Part shown: positions 52,471 to 64,000 of the stretch, piece after piece
How positions within the stretch are numbered: the first letter of the stretch is position 1
How the letters are laid out: every line of letters begins with the position of its first letter
NCBI RefSeq assembly: GCF_019279795.1
Contig: NC_056738.1
Span: 399,604,408-399,668,407, forward strand
Source: Protopterus annectens
Lineage: Eukaryota > Chordata > Ceratodontiformes > Protopteridae
Length of the DNA: 64,000 nucleotides
Direction: 5' to 3'
Program-made: the position numbers and the translations under genes
The notes under the pieces: generated by a model
Told to the model about the DNA's origin: nothing
Database searches by the model: none
The model's input: only the letters and a program-made list of their open reading frames with translations

Positions 52471-54520
52471 GACTGAGGGCAACCTGCCAACAGATTACCC
52501 AAATGTAATGACTGCAACAGTGAATACACTCGAACATCTACATTTATCTACACTTATGGTAAGTGTACACAACTGTACTTTCTCTCTCTCTCTTTCTAGC
52601 CATCTTTTAGTGAGTGTTATTTTTTTCTCTGAATTGCAGAAGTTAAAGATTAGGGAAGAAGGCAAATCCTGGAGCCTTTTGTAATGCTTACAGGTGGCTA
52701 GTTTCTTGTGAATTGTAGGAGGATCTGGGAACTTTTTTATGTTAAGGTAACAAATAATAGTTTCAAGGTTTTCTTGACATAGCTCCCAAAGTAGACTGCT
52801 ATGTGAATAGATCTGTGACGTTTTTTTGTGCACCTTAAAGATTGCTTGTGAACTGTGGAAAGAAATTAAATAATACTTAATACAAGCTCAAGACTTTCTT
52901 AAGTCAGTGGCCAGAGTAGAATGCTGCTAGAGTTGATCTGGGTACGGATTAAAAATAAATGTATACTTGTGACAATACACACCACAGAGATTACCAGCCT
53001 CTATCTCAAGCATAGAAAATTCTAATATGCAGATGATGAATTTTAGAAACCCTCACAGGTGTTGCAGTCACTTGCCCCCATTCCAGAAGATTTCAACTCT
53101 TTCTACCCCAAACATTAGGGCAATATATAAATCAATGATGTATCCTGGGAACTAGCAGCATACACACTTGCAACTCCTATTACAGTCAATGGGATTTAGG
53201 GCTGCATTGTGTAAATCTGGGATATGGTCTTGATACAGACATCCTTGAACTGTAATCAGCAATACCACACTATATGGTGTGACTGAGAGTTATCATCTCC
53301 TTTCAGGACAGACAATAGACCATAATGTGTGCATACCACCCACACACAAGGTAAGACAATTTAATTATGTTTCTTGTTTTTTCTTTATTTTTTAACTAGA
53401 GTATATCCACATATTTGCTGTTCCTCAGTACCTAATAGACGCTTACATACTACTATTGACATCTATTAGTCTGTACATCCATGTTGGACCATGAGGGACT
53501 GAACAGTACATACTCACTCATAGATCTTCTATGTTTCAGAAATCAAGTGGGATCCATTTATAGTGAATATACTATGGTCAGACTGTAACTGCATTATAGT
53601 AGCTAACTGGTTATGATACATGCTGCATTTATTGGTCTCATTACAGGTTAATACAAGACTGCCACTATCCAAAGTATGACTACTTCATTGTACTGACTTG
53701 TAACCCATTGTTCCCCTTCTCTGTGAGATAATAATCCCCTGTCATGCCTGCCCATTATAATGCCCATGCCACAACCTGTCTGGTAGTATATGGGACATAG
53801 TCTACCATGCATCTTTAACTATCCTTTCATGATGAGTATAGACAGACAACATGCTCATATCTTGTAGCATAAATCTTGGCATGGGCTATGATGACCAAAC
53901 CCAAAGTATTTACCATACAGCATGTACCTGTATGTGAAAACAGTGGCCATAATGACGGCTGTCTATTTATATGTGGAATATATAATTGAGTAAGCTGCAC
54001 ACAGAGATCTTTTCCTTTGTTTGTTTCATTCTTATGTTTTGCTACTGGTATGTACTACACAGCATGTACATATTCTGTACTGCTTGACTTTCTTCAGCTT
54101 CCACTATATAAACTCTATAGTCATCCATCAACTTTTAGAAACTGTCTTGCACAGGTAATGTGCTTCATTAACACTGAATGATACAGAATTCCATTATGTC
54201 TGTTTGGTGAGTCATACACACTTTGGGACAGCATTCGTGGAGTACAGATCACAAAGTATTATGGTGCCTCAACCATCTTATAGTATTATTGTTGTGATGC
54301 ACTTCTCTGAATGTCTAAGGACAGTGTTAGCATCATAGCATATGTCCTACTGTATACCCCATATTTTTTCATATTTTCTCATTTTCAAGATTTTCTTGAG
54401 AAAATTACCAGAACAGACAATTACATAAATAAGTCAGATTTTGGAGAGGGTTTGTACAGAAATATTATTTCCTTGTTTTTCTCTTTTATTGCTTTACTTT
54501 ATTTCTAAAAAATATTCTCT
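52471..54520. other. unassigned intergenic DNA
   Basis: 2 kb without a recognised gene or element. A (CT)n patch lies near 52579-52596. Nothing else stands out on either strand. Confidence 0.45.
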
Positions 54521-54524
54521 CTGG

Positions 54525-55159
54525 GTTTCATGGTCTACTTTAAAGCAAATATCAAATCTTGGGTTTCTTTTTGTGAGACAGAGCAAACTATCTAAATCCA
54601 CTTGTAACATCATCAGAAGTGACATTGACACAGTGACTATTTATACAAAAGAGTTCTATTCCCACATAAGTAAGTTCCTAGATCTGGCCATCCCTACTAC
54701 AGCTAAACATAATGCGAATGTTAAGAACACACCACCCTGGTGGTCCTCCATCTCAAATAAACTCTATAATAAGAGGAAAAAAGCTTCTTAAATCATACAA
54801 TATATCTAAAATGTGCATTAAAGATTGCATCAGAAATATCAGGAAGTAAGTAAAAGCTACTTTTATGGCTAGTAAGGCAAATCAAACACTTAAATTAGCT
54901 TCTAGAGCCATTAATAACAATAAGTCCATCTTAAGTTACATTAGGAAGCTAAGCAATAAAAATGTATTCAAAATGGCATCTCCCTCTCAGACTCAGTAGA
55001 TGTAGCAAATCTACTAGCAGACAAATGTAGTGTAAATTTTACTACTGAAATAACTATCTTAATTCTGCAAACTCCCAAATCCCTTATAAGTTCTATTATG
55101 GCAAATTAATACATACTAAAAAGTATTCTCTAAGACCAAAAATACTGCTTCTTTGGTGT
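54525..55159 (+). mobile_element. CR1-type LINE, 5' part of a split copy (E)
   Basis: Covers the endonuclease-RT linker: EFYSHISKFLDLAIPTTAKH then PPWWSSISNKLYNKRKK (54650-54780), and LSKTKNTASL at about 55128-55157, equal to the start of the RT (LSKAKNTASMGPDG in copy A). CR1 sequence breaks at 55159 and resumes at 56794. Confidence 0.75.
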
Positions 55160-56307
55160 TTGTGACAATAGGAGGTACTGCCAGCCATGCCAGGAGAAAT
55201 AGGGTAGTGGATTTGTAGCATATGCCAGCACAGCTAGCTGTAATTTTGTAAATAATTATGTCATTTGTATATCAAACTGATTTGTACAGATGCTTGTGCT
55301 GAAAATGTATTTGTGAGGTTTGCTTGTGTTAAAATTTATTAACATTGTGCCCTGCTGGAAGGAAAATGAATGTACATGCATTATTGTAACTGTTTCAATG
55401 TATACACTGTAACAACATATACTGGAAATGAAGAGGTTAATCTTAATCTACCTGGCTTTGCAAAATATTCTTGAAATTAAATTACTTTATGGGTTAAGCT
55501 GTAAAGATGTTATCCCACAGTTTTGAAGGGAACCATAGACACAATAGGTTGCAGCTCTTGTAGGAAGAGTGAAATGGTTTTATGGTTTTATCACTTCCAG
55601 CAGCTGCACCACATCTGAGCAAAGCTATGTCTGTGTATATTGTAGCACATAGATGTTAAACCCTGGTAGCATCTAATGGCTGGGGATTGTGCAGGAACCA
55701 GAGTCAGATGACCAGATGTATGTGATGTCATTCTGTACAGAAATAATGTTTTAATATTAGAGGAGACTGAAGTCTTAGCAGCATTCTGAATTCTGTCTTG
55801 GATCTGTCAAGAAGGACTACCCCCCACAGTATCTTGCCTTGCTCTTTTTAGTAAGTAACTTAACTAGGGAACAGTAATTTTCTTTAGATTAGTCAGAAAA
55901 ATGTATTGAGATTAGAAGTACTGTTTTTTCTATAACCATGTGAAACATTTCATCAGTGTTATTTTTAATATTTTCTGTTACTGAAACTCTGGTGTTTACT
56001 GTAAATATATATTTAGTATTTTCATGTTTTTTTATTATTAAATATGTTTAAACTTTTCATTGTGGCTGGTTCTTTTTAGAAAATATTTAGGTTTTCAGAG
56101 TATTTGCTTATATTTATTTGATGGTAACTCTGGTCACTCCTGAAAGCCTTGCTGTTTGGTCAACATTACCATTTGTATTAATATTAACTTTACTCAGTAT
56201 AATTGGATACCCTTTTAACAGCCTTATAGTAACTGACTAGTGGCAGTGAATCTACCTTATAGTCTGGGCAAAATTGGTAGAACAGGTAATGTGTGCCAGC
56301 CTTTCCC

Positions 56308-56404
<97 letters not shown>

Positions 56405-56793
56405 AAATCAAATCTCAAACAGTGTGTGTGTCAGCTACTTGGAGCAGGGACACGAAGCACTAGTTTCACAGAGAGGGTGCTGGAGGACTTGGATTGGACA
56501 CTCAGCTTAGGACCTAAATCTACAGCTGTGACAGTAAAGAGTCTTTTTGGGGACCTGGTGGGAGACAAATAGAGAAACCCAGACCCTGGGCTGAGTGTGT
56601 TCCCTAGGTGCTCTTAAGGGAAGCTGTGCTTGATGCAGAGAGGTCTGCCTTTGGAAATACTGTGTGTATCCATTTGTATTCCCTTTGGAAATACTGTGTG
56701 TATCCATTTGTATTCCAAGTGACTGTTCCTCTCCAGTGTCAGTGGTAAGGATTGAGGCTCCTCGATTACTGGCCCAGAGTGGGGATGTCACAG
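55160..56793. mobile_element. 1.63-kb insertion in CR1, solo-LTR-like, unclassified
   Basis: It interrupts a CR1 copy and is bordered by GGTGT at 55155-55159 and 56794-56798. Near its ends, TGTGACA (55161-55167) and TGTCACA (56786-56792) are exact inverted repeats and give TG...CA ends one base inside the duplication. A 5-bp duplication and TG...CA ends point to an LTR; 1.6 kb without a coding frame would be a solo LTR. It holds a 90-bp (GT)n (56312-56402) and a perfect 34-bp tandem duplication (56649-56716). No retroviral genes were seen. Confidence 0.55.
56312..56402. repeat. long (GT)n microsatellite
   Basis: About 45 uninterrupted GT repeats inside the 1.63-kb insertion. Confidence 0.98.
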
Positions 56794-57290
56794 GGTGTGA
56801 TACCACACCATTGTGGAACCCCTCCTTAAATTGTTTAACTTGAATTAAAGTATATAATTTGACTAAAATATTATGGTGAACTACAGTGGCGATGCCCCTA
56901 CACAAGGCCATCCCTATATAGTACCTGGGAAACTATTTGCCTAATTTGTCTGATTTGCAAAGCTGTGGAATTTATCATATTACCCTAATAAACTATGATA
57001 TAAAAAAGCACTGGGCTAGACTCACATCAGTTTGGCTTTGTTCAGAGAAAGATCCTACCTACTCACTTTAGTTAACTTCTCTGTGAAGGTCACACAGTCT
57101 GTAGATAGCAGTAATTCTGTTTACGTGGCTTATTTGGATCTGGCCAAAGCATTCAGTATTATACCTTTTGCTGGTATCATTGATAAGCTAAGTGTTTTAA
57201 AAATAGATCCATATATTTTGAGGTGGATAGGCATCCTGATGAGTGGTAGGATAGCCAACGTGATGAAAAGTAGGATAACCATCTTGAAAG
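56794..57290 (+). mobile_element. CR1-type LINE, continuation of the split copy (F)
   Basis: Resumes the RT after the insertion: LLKLFNL (KLLYNL in copy A), TVAMPLHKA, LGNYLPNLSDLQSCG in shifted frame, HQFGFVQRK, then VYVAYLDLAKAFSIIPFAGI then IDKLSVLKIDPYILRWIGIL (57120-57235). It ends near 57290 where copy C begins. Confidence 0.75.
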
Positions 57291-58236
57291 GTAGAGCTAT
57301 TTTAATACTATAAGCTAAACTGCACTGTTTGTACTGCATTTGTCTGCCTTACTGTGGCTGTTAAATTATATTTTGTTGCTGTTTTCACTGTTTGCAAAGT
57401 TTTTTTGCTATTTTTACTGATTGCATAGTAATTGTTACTACTTTTCACTGTTTGCAAAGCATCTGTTCTGTTTGTTCTGTTTTCCCCAAGCAGTGCTTTA
57501 AATAACTAATTTGTTTGCTGTTTAAAACACTCTTTAGTGTCTCCCTTGCTGATTTTCTGCTGTTTAAAATTTTTAGTGTCTCACTACTATTTGTCTGCTG
57601 TTTAGAACTTTTTTTTAGTGTTTCCTGCCTAAATTAGTGTAGTTAGTAGCTGTAGCAAAGTCCAGATTCAGGTTTGCTGCATCTTGGTCTGTTTGTAGTG
57701 GCTGTTGTATTCTGAGCACATTTTCCAAGCCATCTTTGATTGGAAGGGGCCCTTCTGCACCCTTGTGAGAGAAATGTGCTGATTGGAACCTGTCTGGTGA
57801 CGGTGATTGGTCTAGGGTTTGGAGTAAGCACTCTCATTAGTTCTTTTTTTAAGTTATTTTAAAGTTTTTAGCTTCTGGTATTTAAGCCCCAGGCTTGAGT
57901 GGGTTTCTGCTAGTTTGTGTATAGTGAAGCACTGCACACTGACATGCAATTGTACACCATAACTGAATAGATAATTTCAACATGTTTTCCCTTAGATACA
58001 GCTGTAGTACATCAGTGTAGTCCTCATCCGTATTACATTTCCAGTCTAAGAAGTATTGCTAGTGAGCTGTGACCTATTAAACCACCAGTTAAAAAACCCA
58101 TCAGAAATACCCATCTACAAAGCACCTCCTAGATCAGTCCTGAAAGCACTCCCTTTGTGACAAACAGCTCTTCAAACCTAGCATTATGGACAGTTGGGCT
58201 ACCCCTGTTTCTCCTGCCAGCCTTGTTGACTTGAGT

Positions 58237-59100
58237 CTCCTGAGGCAGTGTAGCAACTGCTTCATGTACACTGATAACCCTCTACTAATAACTCACTCTA
58301 GTACAGAGTGAGAGAGATGTATCTACACCAAGAATCTTGAATCCCTGTTCTCTAGCACTCAAAATAGTAACACTGAAGAGGTTGTCAATTCACCCACTAC
58401 TACTCATACACATAGTACGGCATCCAAAACATAAATCAACATACATGGAGGTTGTCTCAAAAAACTTACCAAAACACCAGAAACCTCCAAAACACAAGAC
58501 TGCTACAAGTAACACAGTTCCCACAGCACCCAAGACACATAGCAACACCAGTGTCCCACCTACCAAGCCCTCAGGGCATAACACTCATAAACCAAATTTT
58601 CTTGTCTTTGGAGACTCTATAGTGAGATACACGGATGTTCCACTCACCACGTTAGACAAGGAGAAAGTCACTGTCAGCTGCCTGTCCTGTGCCAGAATTC
58701 ATCAGATCATGCATGCACTCAGGTCTCTCGGCAACAACAACCATTATGACTCTGTCATAGGTCATATTGGAGTGAATGACCTGAAATGTACCTCACAGGA
58801 CTGTATGAAGAGAGACATGGTTGAGCTCTCTGAGTATGTGTCCCAGGCAAGTATGTCCCTAGCCTTGAGCAGCATATTACCCTCACCTAGAATGATGTCA
58901 CAGTATAGACAAAAAATGATCGATTTTCATTAACTGGCTTGGTTTATGGTGTCATTCAAAAGGGATCCAGTTTCTGTCAGTCTGGGATGACATTGTCGAC
59001 AAACCTCGCTGCTTTGCCAGAGATGGTTTGCACCTGGCACCACTAGGCTTTCAGCTGTTGGCAAAGGCTCTTGCCTCCCCCATAGTGCCTTGTTTAGGCA
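58237..59100 (+). pseudogene. CR1 ORF1 copy C: SGNH esterase, inactivated
   Basis: LRQCSNCFMYTDNP starts the zinc-finger part; where copy B has TCERC this copy has TGA for the first Cys. SGNH blocks: FLVFGDSIVRYTDVPL (Ser nucleophile kept), VSCLSCARIHQI (block II Gly changed to Cys), IGHIGVNDLKC (Asn kept) and, after a stop and frameshift near 58932, RDGLHLAPLGFQLLAKAL (Asp and His kept). Confidence 0.87.
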
Positions 59101-59139
59101 AGTTCGCAATAACAAAACTGCTGACATGAAAATTGCCAA

Positions 59140-61806
59140 TCATAACAAAATAAGGGTTATACTGCTAAACGCTAGGAGCCTAAACCAAAAACTGAACAGC
59201 CTGGAAGCACTCCTATCACTGGAGGATATAGATGTCTGTACAGTCACAGAAATATGGTTCAAGGCCTTAGGGAGTACCCCAGCCTTGCAAGGCTATAATG
59301 CCTTGCACACCTTCAGACCACAAAATGAACGTGTAAGAACCATTGGAGGTGGTTTTTGCATCTATATTAGAGATAAATTGACCCTCCGACTTGTTAGACA
59401 GGTCAACTCCATGGAGTTACTGCAAGTTCAGATTACTGTGGGTAAGAACCCCATTCAAATCATAGCTAGTTATAGATCCCCCTCCATGAATCATGATGTG
59501 CACAAGGCCTACTTGACCAAACTGGAGTCATTCCAAATATTGTCAAACACTCTGGTCATGGGGGATTTCAACTGTCCCACCATCAAATGGTAAATCTACT
59601 CTAGCCCTAACTATCTAGTGCAAAAGTTCCTTGACTTTGTTAACTCAAATGCCCTGGAACAAATTGGTCAATTCCAACAAGAGGAACAAACATACTACAT
59701 CTGGTCCCCACTAACATGACAAACAGATGCACCACTGCAACTGTCAAACCCTCATTAGTTAAATCTAACCACAAATCAGTTGCCTTCAAACTGGCACTAA
59801 CATCAGAACTCACAAAGGGTGAAGTCAGACTAAAATACTTCACCAAGGCAAACTATGCCCTCCTAGGAGAAGGTATAAACACATTCCAAGCCCCACCCCC
59901 ATTTGGAAGTGGTAAGTACACTAAAGCCCTGTACAATCACTTCTTTAAGCGTAAAGACTCGGCTGTTCCAGAAAGAATAAAACCCAGAACCCCAAGTAAA
60001 AACAAGCCACCCCGGTGGACATCCAGGATTAACAAACCTTACAACAAATGCAAAATGTTGCCATCTAAGAAAACTAAGGTGAGGCCCCAACAAAGGAAAA
60101 GCATCCTCCTCAGCTTCAACAGACAAATAAGACAACACGTCAAATCCTTTAAGGGTAACTTTGAGAAAAACTTAGCAATCACAGCTAGGGATAATCATAA
60201 GGCCTTTTACAGCTAAATATACAGCCTAAAATGTAGGAACCAAGCATGTGCCGAACTAGTGACTAACAGTATCACACACACTGACCCCACAGAGATAGGA
60301 AACCTGCTGGTAGACAGATTTGGAAAAAATATCACTCCCTTATCCCCTGCAAACTTATCACAAACCTTGCCCCCAATCCCCCCCACCCTACATATCCAAA
60401 CAGCAGGTCATTAAGCCTTGTAAAAGGAAAAAAACACAGCCTCTATGTTGCCAGATGGCATCCCAGGCTGTCTTCTAAACAAATTAAAACATGAACTAGC
60501 ATCACCATTAAGTACCCATTCAATCACAGCGTAACCACAGGCTATGTTCCTGTGGAATGGAGAACAGCAACAGTTATTCTCCTCCACAAAGGTGGCTTAG
60601 CAACAGACCCGGAGAACTATAGATGCATAAGTCTGACCAGCCTCCTCTGTAAGGCCATGGAACATATCATCATGGATCTCATAAATACATAGGTGACCTC
60701 CAAACCCTGGATCCTGCCTGGTAAACGTGGTGGATTTCTTCAAAAAGTGACCAGGGCAATTGACGAGGGCAGATCTGTGCAGACAGCATATCTCGGCTTG
60801 GCCAAGACCTTCAACACAATCCCACACTTGGGCATTACCAACAAACTTAGCAAACTGAATGTAAAACTCTTTGTTGTAAGATAAGTTGCCAACTGGCTTA
60901 CAAACCTGTTACACACTATCAAAGTGGATGACTCCACATCAACCAGCAGATCTTTCACCAGTGGGATGCCACAAGGGTCAAAGCTGGGCCCCCCCTACTG
61001 TTTGGTATATACTTCTCAGAAGTTCAGGCCAAAACTAAGGAGCTGTGGCTGACCAAGTTTGTGGATAACTGCAAACTGGGTGCAGTTATCAATTCCCCAA
61101 ATGATATCAGTATACTTCAGGAGGGTCTTAGCAGTCCAACGACTGGTGTCTTGTTGATGGCCTCAAACTAAATGCAAAGAAATGGATTATCATCCCCTTA
61201 GAGAAAAGCAATGCCCCTTCACACTATCAAATTAACAACAATATCCTATGTACCTACGAAGTGGTATAAGATTTGGGATCACAAGTGGACTGCAACCTTA
61301 ACTTTGACCACCATGTATCCACTGTAGTAAGGAAGGAGTTCTATGTAGCACACTTTATTAGCAAAGGAGGTTATTGCCCCTCTATCAGGCCCATAACTGA
61401 GTATAATGCCCCTTTTGGCCTTTACCGTACAAAGCACCTGCAGCAATTGGAGAGACCTAGGAGGTTTCTGACAAAGAAGCTCAAGGGACTCCAGCACTTG
61501 CTTTACACAGACTGACTAAAGTCCCTGTCACTATACTCAGTATTGTATAGACTTCTTAGGAGAGACTTATGCCTGGCTTACAGAGCAATCTCTGACCCAA
61601 ACCTAATGAATTTGCTGCATATCTGTAAATTAAATGGGACTAGAGTCACATCTTCCAGGGACATAAATATGGCCTGCGACTTGAATAGGACATGCTGGAG
61701 GGACAGATATGTCTCCCAACAACTGCCGCGTCTTTTGAATAGACTGCTAATTCATGTAAAGCAGAGCACCTCTATGACACTGTTCAAAAGGAACCTGGAT
61801 GAGTAG
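59140..61806 (+). pseudogene. CR1 ORF2 copy C: endonuclease-reverse transcriptase, inactivated
   Basis: Endonuclease: ILLNARSLNQKLNSLEALLS, TVTEIWFKALGS (TETW changed to TEIW), VMGDFNCPTIKW, VKSNHKSVAFKL (SDH changed to SNH). Linker: KPPRWTSRINKPYNKCKM. RT: LLCKAMEHIIMDLI, AYLGLAKTFNTIPHLGITNK (family DLAKAFD damaged), and LTKFVDNCKLG where the family has FADD, so one catalytic Asp is Asn. The C-terminus has KHLQQLERPRRFLTKKLKGL and LCLAYRAISDPNLMNLLH, ending near 61806. Frameshifts are numerous between 60217 and 61270. Confidence 0.88.
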
Positions 61807-61924
61807 ATCTGGCACCATAAATTCTTACTGGGGATAGCCCCCACAACCCCCCTGGACATGGGCAGACATTACTAAATACAATCCTGGATGTTGACTAAAG
61901 TATCATTGGTATTATATTGGGATG

Positions 61925-62165
61925 AAATTGCTCAGCTTGAAATTACCTCCTGGTCGATAGCCCAGTAACCTGCTGTGATTCTAACACAATGAAGGTGGTG
62001 AGTGTCTCCATGGAAAGTATGAAGGTCACTAGTGGTGTGCAGCAGGGCTCAGTAATGGTACCTTAATTTTTGACATCTACTTTTCCAATCTCCAGAACAA
62101 GACTTAGGACTTTTGATTACCTAAGTTTGGAGATGACTGGAAACTGAGCATTATTTTCAAATCTG

Positions 62166-62208
<43 letters not shown>

Positions 62209-63150
62209 AATACCATTTAATTTCAGTAAGGCCTAGACCTTGTACGAAAGTGTATATAGCCAATACTGCACTCCAAAATTATAATGTAGTTAGGGATCTT
62301 GGAACCTAGGTCAATAATTCCCTCATCTTCAGCCACCATGTAGCAACATAAGTCAGAAATATCCTTCCATTTATTACAGCTAACGCCAAAAGACATATCA
62401 TCCAGGTCAAAAGAAGTTATCATCCCTCTTTATGCAGCACTAATTATCCCAGTTATTGAGTACAATGCCTCTACAGCATTTAACTTTCAAGACATATTAA
62501 GCAACTAGAAAAGCCTTGAAGCTACCTAATAAAGAATATTATTGGCCTAAAGTCACAATGGTGGTGCTGCGGTAGCATTGTCACCTCACAGTAAGATGCT
62601 GTCTGGTTCGATTCTCAGCTAGAGAGTCTTCTGCATGGAGACATGCATGAATGGGCGTACCTTCGTTGAAGGTTGTGCATCAGGGCTGGTAACTCGGCAT
62701 GTAAAAATCAACTACCAATCGTTAGCGGACCGGAGTTTCTGCTGTGGCGACCCCTAACCGGGAAAAGCCGAAAGACTTACTACTACATTGGCCTAAAGTC
62801 ACAAAGCTGCATGAAAGGCTTGAAATACTATACCTTTCCCCAGTTTATTATAGGCTCTTACAGGGTGATCTATGCATTGCATTCTGTTTCATTAGGGACC
62901 CCATCTTTCTCCAACTCCTGTATCTGAGCAAGTCAGATATGTCCACTAATATCAGAAGTAGTGACTTAAATATCCACCACTGCATAAACAAAATGCATTG
63001 GAGACCATGTTATTACCCAGCTCCAACACAACCTCTGGAACAGACTTCCTCCTGCAAGTTAAATAAAATGGAATCCTAGCATCATTTAATTTAAACCTGG
63101 GTGACTGGATGGGTACTCATAAATTTAAATTTTTACCTGCTTTGTCCTTA
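61925..63150 (+). mobile_element. CR1-type LINE, strongly diverged 3' fragment (D)
   Basis: Begins in mid-RT (VTSGVQQGS, then DIYFSNLQNK, then a damaged FADD box FGDDWKLSIIF near 62130), passes a (CT)n run at 62169-62201, and continues with VIIPLYAALIIPVIEYNAS near 62420-62470. A SINE is inserted at 62559-62786, after which LHERLEILYLSPVYYRLLQG then DLCIAFCFIRDP (62810-62905) and DLNIHHCINKMHWR follow. The 3' octamer was not found. Confidence 0.72.
62559..62786 (+). mobile_element. tRNA-derived SINE with RTE tail, short form
   Basis: GGTGGTGCTGCGGTAGC (A box), GGTTCGATTCTCAG (perfect-looking B box core), GGGCGTACCTTCGTTGAAGG, and the GTGGCGACCCCTAACCGGG tail ending GAAAGACTTACTACTAC. Perfect 18-bp duplication ATTGGCCTAAAGTCACAA at 62541-62558 and 62787-62804. 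The best-preserved internal promoter of the family in this window. Confidence 0.95.
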
Positions 63151-64000
63151 TTGAATTGGTGGTTTCAGCAGGAAAGTGGCTATCAGCAAGTTGTAAATTG
63201 TCTTGTGATTCAACTGTTTTGTACTTCCTATGATCCTATGAAGATAACACTATGAAGACTCACACATACAAACTTCATTTAGTTTTCCATTCATGATCTC
63301 CTTCCCCCAGCTAGTTGAGCACTTCAACAACCATAACTTTAACCCTATTCTTTAGCTCACATTTGAAATCTGCAGTAAGTGCCAGCACCTAGTATTGCCC
63401 TTCAAAGTTGATGCAAATACATAAATTAGGACAGACACAAATTAAGGAAAAAATAAAACAAAACTTACATAGTTTAGTGACTCTTTAATGAAGGCAAAAC
63501 TTCACTTTCACAAGGAGTATGCAGTTCTCACTTTCAATTAGGTATGGAGGTACTTCATAAGCTAACTTTTAAAGATAACAGATTAAGGTTATTTTAGGCA
63601 ATGTGATAACAACCTCTTACTCATAGACATGATTCTCTTTACTGATAGGACCTTACACATCTGTGAGAAGTGAAAGCTTGTGAAGAATATGAAAGCTAAT
63701 CTCTCAGCAGCAAGTCTACCCCATGAACACAAGTACACACCTATTCCTATATATGTAGATATACTGAAGAATACAGCCACAGAAGTCTTGCATGTATCTC
63801 AGGGAATCACAGTACAACAAAATCAGAACCTCCTACACATAAAATATAACACATCACAAAGACTGAGCACTCAGCATAGTAAATCAAATATGCATTCACC
63901 ATAACATAGCAGCAGTTCAGACACAAACACCCACACAGCAGACTCTGTCACCTGGCAATTCACAAAACAGCCAAATCACTGGTGACTCTATTTTTCATAA
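63151..64000. other. unassigned intergenic DNA
   Basis: The last 850 bases show no gene or element that I can name on either strand. Confidence 0.4.

Larger units (their letters stand above)
57300..61885 (+). mobile_element. CR1-type LINE, copy C (near full-length, dead)
   Basis: T-rich 5' UTR (57300-58200), ORF1 (58237-59100), ORF2 (59140-61806). The organisation equals copy B. The usual 3' octamer is not seen: similarity fades near 61885, just before another CR1 fragment. Stops and frameshifts are more numerous than in copy B, so it is probably older. Confidence 0.88.

Noticed and set aside
56190-56572. Thr-His and Cys-Val open frames
   Set aside because: Produced by the (GT)n run; both strands are open for trivial reasons.
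58980-59060. CR1 esterase block as a host GDSL lipase gene
   Set aside because: It is followed directly by endonuclease and RT, and the same order occurs in two other copies in the window.

Overview
This window reads as vertebrate nuclear DNA, very gene-poor and saturated with old and middle-aged transposable elements. The repertoire is CR1-type LINEs whose ORF1 carries an SGNH esterase, RTE-type LINEs ending in a tail I recall from fish genomes, L2/Rex1-like LINEs with ATAA tails, a Penelope-like element with a GIY-YIG domain, a DIRS-like fragment, tRNA-derived SINEs and several MITEs. That mix suits an aquatic or amphibious vertebrate with a large genome, such as a lungfish, a non-teleost ray-finned fish, a cartilaginous fish or an amphibian; this is inferred from element type only. 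I recognised no intact host protein gene, tRNA, rRNA or CRISPR array. Every long open frame I could identify belongs to a retroelement, and all of them are damaged.

Layout. 1-4.1 kb: an RTE 3' end, a duplicated composite repeat, a 23-bp minisatellite and a CR1 3' fragment. 4.1-8.5 kb: AT-rich unique-looking DNA with one microexon-like segment. 8.5-12.6 kb: a CR1 fragment and an RTE fragment, each split by a later insertion, plus further SINEs. 12.8-14.9 kb: a compound microsatellite, a CpG-retaining stretch that may be a host promoter with a first-exon donor on the minus strand, then MITEs. 15.0-23.2 kb: two long CR1 elements head to head (minus then plus), forming a large imperfect inverted repeat. 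23.8-27.0 kb: a DIRS-like RT/RNase H fragment and a decayed Myb/SANT-type gene that seems to keep exon-intron boundaries. 27.3-31 kb: MITE, a SINE with a CR1 tail, and a cluster of diverged repeats with tRNA-like promoter boxes. 31.8-32.4 kb: a 663-bp DNA element with 67-bp terminal inverted repeats and a TTAGGG-like core. 32.6-43 kb: L2-like LINE copies and an old 1-kb duplication. 43-49 kb: CR1 fragments and microsatellites. 49.2-52.5 kb: a nearly complete but mutated Penelope-like element on the minus strand. 54.5-63.2 kb: three more CR1 copies, one split by a 1.6-kb insertion with a 5-bp target duplication, another split by a SINE.

The elements are linked as parasite and host. One SINE family ends in the RTE LINE 3' tail and another ends in the CR1 3' tail, so each probably used that LINE's reverse transcriptase. 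Exact target-site duplications around most SINEs allow relative dating: CR1, RTE and L2 copies came first, SINEs and some MITEs later.
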